Source: SZUA-36 sp041570235 (GTDB taxonomy: Bacteria; Pseudomonadota; Gammaproteobacteria; Xanthomonadales; SZUA-36). Taken from it: a stretch of DNA of 12,810 nt. How positions within the stretch are numbered: position 1 is the first letter of the stretch; every line of letters begins with the position of its first letter. Below the pieces are notes generated by a model. It was not told where the DNA came from. It did not search any database and saw only the letters and a list, made by a program, of their open reading frames with translations. Made by a program: the position numbers and the translations under genes. Of this stretch, positions 7,239-12,810 are shown in pieces. The stretch is taken from NCBI GenBank assembly GCA_041570235.1, contig JBFFWN010000086.1, forward strand, positions 1 through 12,810, read 5' to 3'.

Positions 7239-7724
7239 TCAGTTCGCACCACTACCGGACGGGTCTTTTTCAGAACCGTCTTCGGGTGGCACTTTCACGT
7301 CACCGGTTTCAATCACCGGCAAATCACCGGTAGCTTCATCTGCAGCGGGCTGTGAGATCACGGCATCCATCGAGGGAACATCTGACGGATCAACAATCCC
7401 GCTGGCAACGGGTACCTCCGGTACGCTTTCAGTTACCACTTGTTGTGCTGCCGGGGTATCTGCAACCACACCGAGATCTGTTTCCGGCGCTGTACTCATG
7501 CGTGAAGCCAGAACGGCCATGGTCAGGCTGATCAGACAAAACAATCCCGCCAAAACCCAGGTTGTGCGTGACAAAAAGTTACCCGCACCACGCGATCCGA
7601 AAACGGTGCCGGAAGCACCGCTTCCGAATGCAGCGCCGGCGGTCGCGCCGGCACCTTTCTGAATCAGTATAAAAGCGATCATCGCAATCGCGATAAGCAC
7701 ATGAAAAATGTTTAAAACTTGCAT
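7239..7724 (-). CDS. secG: Protein translocase subunit SecG with long acidic tail
   Basis: SecG is the accessory subunit of the SecYEG channel in the inner membrane. Two hydrophobic segments at about 4-21 and 55-75 flank a conserved Gly/Ala-rich cytoplasmic loop containing GAGATAGAAFGSGASGTVFG at 24-43, followed by FLSR and TTWVLA. The protein is 161 residues, against 110 in E. coli. The excess is a tail from about 77 to 161 that is rich in Pro, Val, Ser and acidic residues (about 17 Asp/Glu, 2 Lys). From known SecG topology this tail should face the periplasm. The ATG at 7724 has GGA about 7 bases upstream. The gene lies 28 bases after tpiA and 16 bases before the tRNA, a known gammaproteobacterial order. 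Confidence 0.95.
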   Translation of the reverse strand: MQVLNIFHVLIAIAMIAFILIQKGAGATAGAAFGSGASGTVFGSRGAGNFLSRTTWVLAGLFCLISLTMAVLASRMSTAPETDLGVVADTPAAQQVVTESVPEVPVASGIVDPSDVPSMDAVISQPAADEATGDLPVIETGDVKVPPEDGSEKDPSGSGAN

Positions 7725-7752
7725 AGTTATTCCGTTCTCTCAGAGCGCCATT

Positions 7753-8505
7753 TCAAGCAACGGCGCTATAAATTGCGAGGAAATCTTCAGCTGTCAAAGA
7801 TGCTCCTCCAACCAGTCCGCCATCGATATCACTCTGGGCAAACAATTCAGCGGCGTTTGAACCTTTTACGCTGCCGCCGTACAGGATTCGTAATGAATCG
7901 GCGATTATACCATTGAGAGAAGATAATTTGTCACGAATAAATGCATGGACCGATTGCGCCTGTTCCGGCGATGCCGTCAAACCGGTGCCAATTGCCCACA
8001 CGGGCTCATAGGCGACGATGGCCTTGCTAAAGCAATCAATTCCAACATGGTCGATGACAGCATCCAGCTGACGGGCCACAACCGCTTCGGTCTCACCGGC
8101 TTCCCGTTCTTCAAGTGTTTCACCAACACATAATACCGGCTCCAGCCCCGCATCGAGTGCGGCTTTAAAGCGGATAGCGACGTCCATATCGCTTTCCCCG
8201 TATATCGAACGACGTTCTGAGTGACCCACCAGCACATAGCGACAACCCATGTCCGCCAACATTCCGCCACTGGTTTCGCCCGTATGCGCGCCTTGAGCAT
8301 TGGGGTTCAAAGTCTGTCCACCCCACTGGATGTGACTGCCTGACAAGATGGATTCAGCCTGCGAAAGATAAGGAAAAGAGGGAAACACCGCCAGATCGGC
8401 TTTGCCATCCGCGCTGCTGCCGGCCAGCAGGCCATCGAGCAATGTCTTCACCATGGCTTTGGAACCATGCATTTTCCAGTTTCCTGCGACCAGAATTTTT
8501 CTCAT
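7753..8505 (-). CDS. tpiA: Triosephosphate isomerase
   Basis: TpiA (250 residues, full length) interconverts dihydroxyacetone phosphate and glyceraldehyde 3-phosphate in glycolysis and gluconeogenesis, in the cytoplasm. Catalytic residues are visible: N9 and K11 in AGNWKMHG, H95 in LVGHSERR, and E167 in the YEPVWAIGTG stretch at 166-175, which runs into the mobile lid loop. Phosphate-binding segments are YGGSVKG at 209-215 and GGLVGGASL at 229-237. The ATG at 8505 has AAAGG upstream at about 9 bases. It is the first gene of the minus-strand run, and a TATAAT hexamer lies 16-22 bases upstream. secG follows after 28 bases, so cotranscription is likely. Confidence 0.98.
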   Translation of the reverse strand: MRKILVAGNWKMHGSKAMVKTLLDGLLAGSSADGKADLAVFPSFPYLSQAESILSGSHIQWGGQTLNPNAQGAHTGETSGGMLADMGCRYVLVGHSERRSIYGESDMDVAIRFKAALDAGLEPVLCVGETLEEREAGETEAVVARQLDAVIDHVGIDCFSKAIVAYEPVWAIGTGLTASPEQAQSVHAFIRDKLSSLNGIIADSLRILYGGSVKGSNAAELFAQSDIDGGLVGGASLTAEDFLAIYSAVA

Positions 8506-8521
8506 AATTTTTGACCTTTAA

Positions 8522-8527
8522 ATTATA
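8522..8527 (-). promoter_or_regulatory. Candidate -10 box for tpiA-secG-(nuo)
   Basis: The minus strand reads TATAAT, a perfect sigma-70 -10 hexamer, in the AT-rich leader before tpiA. The best upstream match for a -35 box is TTGCGC (8548-8543) at a short 15-base spacing, which is weak. Predicted initiation near 8515 would leave a leader of only about 10 bases that truncates the AAAGG site. This box may therefore be fortuitous or have an unusual start point. The rest of the 182-base divergent region (8506-8687) shows no clear operator, terminator or repeat. Confidence 0.35.
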
Positions 8528-8687
8528 TGTTCTTGTTTCGGCGCGCAAGGATACCGACACCCAATCATGGTAGCAAGTTAAAAACTGTTGGGCATGATGC
8601 TTTAGATACGCACAAAAGCAAATGACACAGGTCAAGAATGAACTGTAGTAGCATAAACAATTGATCAACACCCGCAGGCGGAAAGCA

Positions 8688-9518
8688 ATGAACCAGGAAC
8701 ACTCATCCAATCACTCCAACAGGGCATGGGCCCTGGTCACCGGGGCTTCAGCCGGCATCGGGCACGAGTTCTGTCGTCAACTCGCCGCCAAAGGTTATCA
8801 ACTGGTGTTGGTTGCGAGACGCCGTGACAAACTTGAAGCCGTTGCCGAAGGTCTCAAAAGCCAATTTGATGCTGAAACTTTCATTATCACCGCAGACCTT
8901 TCAAAAACCGGCGCCAGCGCTGATATCGCGCAACAACTTGAGCAACGCGGTATTGAAATCGAATACCTGGTCAATAACGCAGGATATGGATTGCCCGGCA
9001 GTTACCACGTTCCTGGCTGGCAGCAGCATGCTGATTTTATCCAGGTCATGATGACCGCGGTGTGCGAACTGACCCGGCACCTTTTACCCGGCATGCAAAA
9101 ACGTGGCCGTGGTTTTATCATGAATGTCGCCTCGGTCGCGGGACTGGTTCAGCCCAGCGCCGGGCATACGCTGTACGGCGCAAGCAAGTCCTTTCTGATC
9201 AAGTTCAGCCAGTCGCTGGCGCTTGAGAATTCGCAGAGCGGTGTCAGCGTATGCGCTTTGTGCCCGGGCTTCACCTATACCGAATTCCATGATGTCAACG
9301 GCACACGGGAAATGATGAACACGATTCCATCCTATCTGTGGCTGGATGTAAAAAAGGTGGTTTCCGACGCCGTCAAGGCGATGGAAAAAGACAGTGTCAA
9401 AACGGTTCTGGTACCGGGCGCCCAATACAAACTGGCAGTCTTTCTGTATCGATATTTACCCTGGCTGGCCGCTATCCTGGGTAGAAAAACCGTCAAGAAG
9501 TACCGCGTCACAGATTGA
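8688..9518 (+). CDS. SDR family NAD(P)-dependent oxidoreductase (DltE/COG0300 type)
   Basis: This is a 276-residue classical short-chain dehydrogenase/reductase; its substrate is unknown. The Rossmann cofactor motif TGASAGIG is at 18-25. VARRR at 42-46 after the second strand suggests NADP(H). NNAG is at 96-99, the catalytic Ser is S149, the YxxxK pair is Y163 and K167, and CPG is at 192-194. The helix-4 position normally holding catalytic Asn appears to be M121 (IQVMMTAV), so the usual N-S-Y-K tetrad is incomplete. The hydrophobic C-terminal segment at about 249-264 could contact membrane. The frame is open to a TTG at 8661, but the ATG at 8688 has GGCGGAAA just upstream. It is transcribed divergently from tpiA and ends 19 bases before a convergent gene, with no visible terminator. 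Confidence 0.92.
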   Translation: MNQEHSSNHSNRAWALVTGASAGIGHEFCRQLAAKGYQLVLVARRRDKLEAVAEGLKSQFDAETFIITADLSKTGASADIAQQLEQRGIEIEYLVNNAGYGLPGSYHVPGWQQHADFIQVMMTAVCELTRHLLPGMQKRGRGFIMNVASVAGLVQPSAGHTLYGASKSFLIKFSQSLALENSQSGVSVCALCPGFTYTEFHDVNGTREMMNTIPSYLWLDVKKVVSDAVKAMEKDSVKTVLVPGAQYKLAVFLYRYLPWLAAILGRKTVKKYRVTD

Positions 9519-9537
9519 TCACGTCAACCCGTACGGT

Positions 9538-10314
9538 TCACAGGGCGGTCAGCCAGCCAATTTCCCGGGCGGTGGTGGCGCCAACCTGGCAGCGGCTCAA
9601 GCCCGTTGGCATGCGCCACCGACTGGCTGAAACGGCAATTCTTCCGGCCATGATCTCGGCCTGCTCCTGCGGATACAGGGGCGACCGGTTGGGATTGGCC
9701 AAACCGTCGGGCGCATCAGGCTGACCGTTGGACTGGTCATACTTGTCGCTGGCGCCCAGCACGTGCAGCAACTCGTGCGTGATGACCAGTCGGTTGCGCG
9801 ACTCCATCTTTTCTGATGCGACTGCGTTTACCACGCCGTAACCACCATTTCGAATACCCACCGAACGCTCCAGTTTCTGATTTTCCCGCGCTTTCTGGTA
9901 GATAACAAACATCCGGATATCATCACGCACAAGGCCTTTCTGACCGGTGTTATGAAATGACCACCAGCGCATCTTCAAACTCCACAGGGCCACACCGATG
10001 GCCGAATCTCCCGATGGAATCGCCGGTGGCAGGTTTGTCGTAGGCCGGGCCACCTGGATGACAATGGGGTCATCAAGCTGATGACCATAGCGTGACGCCT
10101 CACGACTGACAAAAGCACTGATATCCCGAAACGAATCTGCTGTCAGGTTCGCTACATAAGATACGGTTTTTTCATCTTTATCCAGCAGTACCGGGTAAAT
10201 GGTCAGCCACAACGGCTTTTTCCAACTGTTCAGGCGTTTTCCTGTCAGCAGTTGGTTGCCTGCCACCACTACCAGGATCGTCAGCAAAACGGCTATACGC
10301 AGAAAACGGAACAT
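9538..10314 (-). CDS. Putative membrane-anchored zinc metalloprotease (HExxHxxGxxD)
   Basis: This 258-residue protein belongs to no named family that I recognise. One hydrophobic segment at about 7-22 after MFRFLR suggests an N-terminal anchor or uncleaved signal, which would place the rest in the periplasm. The central feature is THELLHVLGASDKYD at 179-193. It holds H180, E181 and H184, with G187 and D190 at the spacing of HExxHxxGxxD zincins such as snapalysin. AEIMAGRI at 219-226 follows, where M222 could form a Met-turn, or E220 could instead be a gluzincin-type third ligand. LWSLKMRWWS at 110-119 is Trp-rich. The ATG at 10314 lies 20 bases after the pmbA stop with only a weak ribosome-binding site, so the gene may be cotranscribed with pmbA. 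Protease activity is inferred from the motif alone. Confidence 0.8.
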   Translation of the reverse strand: MFRFLRIAVLLTILVVVAGNQLLTGKRLNSWKKPLWLTIYPVLLDKDEKTVSYVANLTADSFRDISAFVSREASRYGHQLDDPIVIQVARPTTNLPPAIPSGDSAIGVALWSLKMRWWSFHNTGQKGLVRDDIRMFVIYQKARENQKLERSVGIRNGGYGVVNAVASEKMESRNRLVITHELLHVLGASDKYDQSNGQPDAPDGLANPNRSPLYPQEQAEIMAGRIAVSASRWRMPTGLSRCQVGATTAREIGWLTAL

Positions 10315-10334
10315 TCAGTTGTCAATCAATCAAA

Positions 10335-11705
10335 CTAGGAACCGGCAACCGTCATGCGCCGCATCAGGATGGAACCGGTCTGGATACCCGAACGCCGGTC
10401 GATATCGGCCCCGACGGCATCAATTCCAGAAAACATATCTCTCAAGTTGCCAGCAATGGTCACCTCGTCGACCGGAAAACAAATTTCACCATTTTCAACC
10501 CAGTAACCCGCTGCACCACGGGAATAATCACCGGTTACCAGGCTGACGCCCTGCCCCATGACTTCGGTTACCAGCAGACCGGTGCCCATCCGCTGCATCA
10601 ATTCGTCTGCAGAGTAATCCTTGTCAGGCCCCGGTTGGACAATCAGGTTGTGTATGCCACCCGCATTGCCAGTTGTTTTCAGGCCAAGTCTTCGCGCCGA
10701 GTAACTGCCCAACACATAGCCGGTAAGAACACCATTTTCTATGATCTCGCGGTCAACGGTAGCCACACCCTCTGCATCAAATGCTGTACTGGAGGACCCA
10801 CGGGGTATATGCGGCCGTTCTGACAGGTTCATCCATGCAGGAAAAAGGGGCTTGCCAATCGAATCCAGCAGAAAGGAAGCCTGGCGGTATAATGCCCCGC
10901 CTGATACGGCCCCGACAAAATGGCCGATCAGACCCCTTGCAACTTCCGGTGACAGCAGGATGGGAACTTTGCAGGTCTGAATATTACGTGCACCGAGGCG
11001 GCTTACCGTGCGGCGCGCCGCCTCCCTGCCGGTATGCTCGGGGTCTTCCAGGTCGCTGTATGCTCTTTGCGAGTCATACCAGTAATCCCGCTGCATGGCA
11101 TCACCCTCACCGGCAATCAGAATGCAGCTCTGACTATAACGGGTACCGTCCCTGCGACCGACAAAGCCGTTGGAATTGGCATAGACACTCAAACCGAAAT
11201 TACTCGAAGCCGATGCTCCATCTGAATTGCTGATCCCGGGGTTCTCCAGTCCCGCCGCCTCACAGGCCAGCGCCCTTTCCGCTGTTTTCTCAGCGTCCAG
11301 TGATTGTGGGTGCCAAAGATCGAGGTCAGGAAACTCGGTGGCCAGCCTGTCTTCCGGAGCCAGTCCGTTGCATATATCCGCCTGGGTAAAACGCGCAATA
11401 TCGATGGCTTTTTCGACACACAGGCGAATCGATTCTGTGCGCAGGTCACCCGAGGTTGCATGACCTTTACTGTTCCCGATGTACACGCTGACACCCAGTC
11501 CACTGTCGCGAGAATGCTCAAGGGTTTCGATTTCGCCCTTGCGAACATTAATATCGAGGCCATAATGAATACTTGCCGATGCCTCAGAGTTGTCGGCACC
11601 CAGGCGACGCGCATGCTCTATGGCTGCCTGCGCCCCATCGACCAGCGCAGACAACTGTTGATCGCGATCGGGCGCGGCCTGAGATACCATAATAGATTCT
11701 GTCAT
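10335..11705 (-). CDS. pmbA: Metalloprotease subunit TldE (PmbA)
   Basis: PmbA/TldE (456 residues, full length) is the non-zinc partner of TldD. In E. coli the TldD/TldE complex degrades unfolded peptides, matures microcin B17 and takes part in CcdA turnover. Family features are the N-terminal domain with a YGLDINVRKGEIETLEHS segment (48-65), GLIGHFVGAVSGGALY (258-273) where TldD carries its HExxxH zinc site, GNAGGIHNLIVQPG (346-359), and the C-terminal TGDYSRGAAGYWVENGEI (391-408). No HExxxH is present, as expected for TldE. The ATG at 11705 has AAAGGA upstream at a rather long spacing of 11 bases. Only 17 bases separate it from the divergent darP start, so its promoter must lie in darP; TATCAT at 11750-11745 is a weak -10 candidate. 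Confidence 0.96.
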   Translation of the reverse strand: MTESIMVSQAAPDRDQQLSALVDGAQAAIEHARRLGADNSEASASIHYGLDINVRKGEIETLEHSRDSGLGVSVYIGNSKGHATSGDLRTESIRLCVEKAIDIARFTQADICNGLAPEDRLATEFPDLDLWHPQSLDAEKTAERALACEAAGLENPGISNSDGASASSNFGLSVYANSNGFVGRRDGTRYSQSCILIAGEGDAMQRDYWYDSQRAYSDLEDPEHTGREAARRTVSRLGARNIQTCKVPILLSPEVARGLIGHFVGAVSGGALYRQASFLLDSIGKPLFPAWMNLSERPHIPRGSSSTAFDAEGVATVDREIIENGVLTGYVLGSYSARRLGLKTTGNAGGIHNLIVQPGPDKDYSADELMQRMGTGLLVTEVMGQGVSLVTGDYSRGAAGYWVENGEICFPVDEVTIAGNLRDMFSGIDAVGADIDRRSGIQTGSILMRRMTVAGS

Positions 11706-11722
11706 TTGAAAGAGTGTCCTTT
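11706..11722. promoter_or_regulatory. 17-bp divergent spacer holding both pmbA and darP ribosome-binding sites
   Basis: The stretch 11709-11722 reads AAAGAGTGTCCTTT on the plus strand. AAAGAG is 8 bases before the darP ATG. On the minus strand the same bases give AAAGGA, 11 bases before the pmbA ATG. There is no room for a promoter, so each gene's promoter must lie inside the other's coding region. Confidence 0.55.
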
Positions 11723-12247
11723 ATGAATGAATTCACAAGTGAAAATGATACGCTTGAAATCAGCAAAAGCCAGCGCAAGCGCGATGCCAATGAACTGCTT
11801 GAACTGGCCAAATTGCTGATCTCGATGCCCGAGACACGGCTTAACAAGTTGCCGCTCGACCAGGACCTGCGAAATGAGATTGATTTTGCCCGCAGCATCA
11901 GGGCGCACGGCGCCAGGAAGCGTCAGTTGATGACGGTGGGAAAAATGCTGCGCAAGCGCGACAACGAAGACCTGTTGGATGCGGTAAACAACGCCGACCA
12001 GAAAATCCGGCAGGAAAATGCGCGCTTTCATAAGGTCGAGGCCTGGCGGGACCGGTTGGTTGAGGGTACAGACGTGGAATTGTCTGAACTGCTCGAACAG
12101 GCGCCAATGGCCAACGCGCAGATACTGCGCCAGTTGATACGCAACGCCAAGAAGGAATCCAAGCTGAACAAACCGCCCGCCTCTTCCCGAAAGTTATTCA
12201 AGCTGCTACGTGAATTGGATGCCGATAACCCATTACCCCCCGTGTAA
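11723..12247 (+). CDS. darP: Dual-action ribosomal maturation protein DarP (YjgA)
   Basis: DarP (formerly YjgA, 174 residues) is a small, highly charged helical protein. In E. coli it associates with the large ribosomal subunit precursor and promotes late 50S assembly. Family segments are KSQRKRD at 15-21, LPLDQDLRNEIDFARSIRAH at 43-62, HGARKRQLMTVGKMLR at 62-77, ILRQLIRNAKKE at 134-145 and SSRKLFKLLREL at 154-165. The frame extends upstream to a GTG at 11714, but the ATG at 11723 has AAAGAG 8 bases ahead and matches the family N-terminus. It lies on the plus strand between tldD and pmbA, and ends 28 bases before the convergent tldD stop. Neighbouring pmbA and yjgA also occur in E. coli. Confidence 0.95.
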   Translation: MNEFTSENDTLEISKSQRKRDANELLELAKLLISMPETRLNKLPLDQDLRNEIDFARSIRAHGARKRQLMTVGKMLRKRDNEDLLDAVNNADQKIRQENARFHKVEAWRDRLVEGTDVELSELLEQAPMANAQILRQLIRNAKKESKLNKPPASSRKLFKLLRELDADNPLPPV

Positions 12248-12275
12248 AGCGGTACCGGGATGACGTCATTGCTGG

Positions 12276-12810
12276 TCAAGTCTGTGTACCACCAACCGTC
12301 AGAGAATCGACCTTCAAAGTTGGTTGCCCCACCCCGACGGGCACACTTTGCCCATCCTTCCCGCATACGCCGACACCGCCATCAAGCTGCAAATCATTGC
12401 CGACCATGCTGACACGCGTCATCACTTCAGGGCCGTTACCGATCAAGGTGGCGCCACGCACCGGCCTGGTGACTTTTCCGTTTTCAATCAGGTAGGCCTC
12501 AGAAGCTGAAAATACGAATTTTCCTGAGGTGATATCGACCTGGCCGCCAGCAAAATTGACCGCATACAATCCCTTTTTAACCGAGCCGATGATTTCTTCG
12601 GGTGTACTCTGGCCCGACAACATGAAGGTGTTGGTCATCCTCGGCATGGGCAGATGGGCAAAGGACTCGCGGCGACCGTTGCCGGTAGGCTTCATGTTCA
12701 TCAGGCGGGCATTGAGCTTGTCCTGCATATAAGCGACCAATATACCGTTTTCGATCAGCACCGTCTGTTGGGTTACGGTGCCTTCATCATCAACGCTCAG
12801 AGAACCGCGC
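12276..12810 (-). CDS. tldD: Metalloprotease TldD, C-terminal part (runs off window)
   Basis: The last 177 residues of TldD are present; the frame remains open to the window edge, where the protein continues. TldD is the zinc-bearing subunit of the TldD/TldE protease. Family landmarks are RGSLSVDDEG at the window edge, the VLIENGIL and YMQDKLNAR segments, FMLSG followed by TPEEII, and the C-terminal GVCGKDGQSVPVGVGQPTL. The Cys of GVCGKDG (codon at 12365-12363) matches the third zinc ligand known in E. coli TldD. The HExxxH pair would lie outside the window. The GTG at 12761 is internal, not a start. Its TGA stop faces the darP stop across 28 bases with no clear terminator. Its partner pmbA lies downstream on the same strand. 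Confidence 0.96.
   Translation of the reverse strand, partial: RGSLSVDDEGTVTQQTVLIENGILVAYMQDKLNARLMNMKPTGNGRRESFAHLPMPRMTNTFMLSGQSTPEEIIGSVKKGLYAVNFAGGQVDITSGKFVFSASEAYLIENGKVTRPVRGATLIGNGPEVMTRVSMVGNDLQLDGGVGVCGKDGQSVPVGVGQPTLKVDSLTVGGTQT

Noticed and set aside
7048..7662. 204-codon plus-strand open frame across nuoA, the tRNA and secG
   Set aside because: Its start is translated antisense tRNA-Leu (the familiar CPRPDSNRHDF-like string that causes false gene calls), and the rest is antisense secG.
8354..8710. Minus-strand open frame upstream of and overlapping the tpiA 5' end
   Set aside because: It covers the tpiA-SDR intergenic region and the tpiA start in another frame, with Cys/Tyr-rich nonsense and no homology that I can see.
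10781..11233. 150-codon plus-strand open frame inside pmbA
   Set aside because: It is antisense to well-conserved pmbA motifs and has low-complexity Arg/Pro/His composition typical of a shadow frame.
12260..12269. Perfect 10-bp palindrome ATGACGTCAT between darP and tldD
   Set aside because: It has no loop for a hairpin, no T-run, and one copy only. In a terminal gap between convergent genes it is more likely chance than an operator.
12276..12761. tldD as a short complete gene starting at the GTG at 12761
   Set aside because: The frame continues upstream to the window edge with conserved TldD residues (RGSLSVDDEG), so the GTG is an internal valine codon of a gene cut by the window.

Overview
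The window looks like a chromosomal housekeeping stretch from a gammaproteobacterium of moderate GC content. The reasons are the gene order tpiA-secG-tRNA-Leu(GAG)-nuoA, a mitochondrial-type NuoG without the extra N7 iron-sulfur site, and darP/yjgA, a beta/gammaproteobacterial gene, lying between tldD and pmbA (tldE). I cannot place it to genus. There are no insertion sequences, prophage genes, CRISPR arrays or other signs of recent transfer.

Region 1 (1-8505, all on the minus strand, so read right to left): tpiA, secG, a tRNA-Leu gene, then nuoA, B, C, D, E, F, G and the first two codons of nuoH. The nuo genes encode the peripheral arm of respiratory complex I plus the membrane subunit NuoA. 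They are packed with overlaps of 1 to 10 bases or gaps of a few bases. No convincing terminator breaks the run, so tpiA to nuoH may be one long transcription unit, with the tRNA acting as an internal RNA-processing point between secG and nuoA. A perfect -10 hexamer lies just upstream of tpiA.

Region 2 (8506-9518): a 182-base divergent intergenic stretch, then a plus-strand short-chain dehydrogenase of the DltE/COG0300 type. Its usual catalytic Asn appears to be Met.

Region 3 (9538-12810): on the minus strand, tldD (3' part only), then pmbA/tldE, then an unnamed membrane-anchored protein with an HExxHxxGxxD zinc-protease motif. darP lies on the plus strand between tldD and pmbA. TldD and TldE are known to form one metalloprotease. 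DarP acts in late assembly of the 50S ribosomal subunit.

Most of the window is ordinary core metabolism in a known gene order. The best candidate for undescribed biology is the zincin-like gene directly downstream of pmbA. Secondary points are the SDR active-site substitution, the tRNA and hairpin junction in front of nuoA, the long acidic SecG tail, and the interleaved tldD/darP/pmbA arrangement with almost no intergenic DNA.
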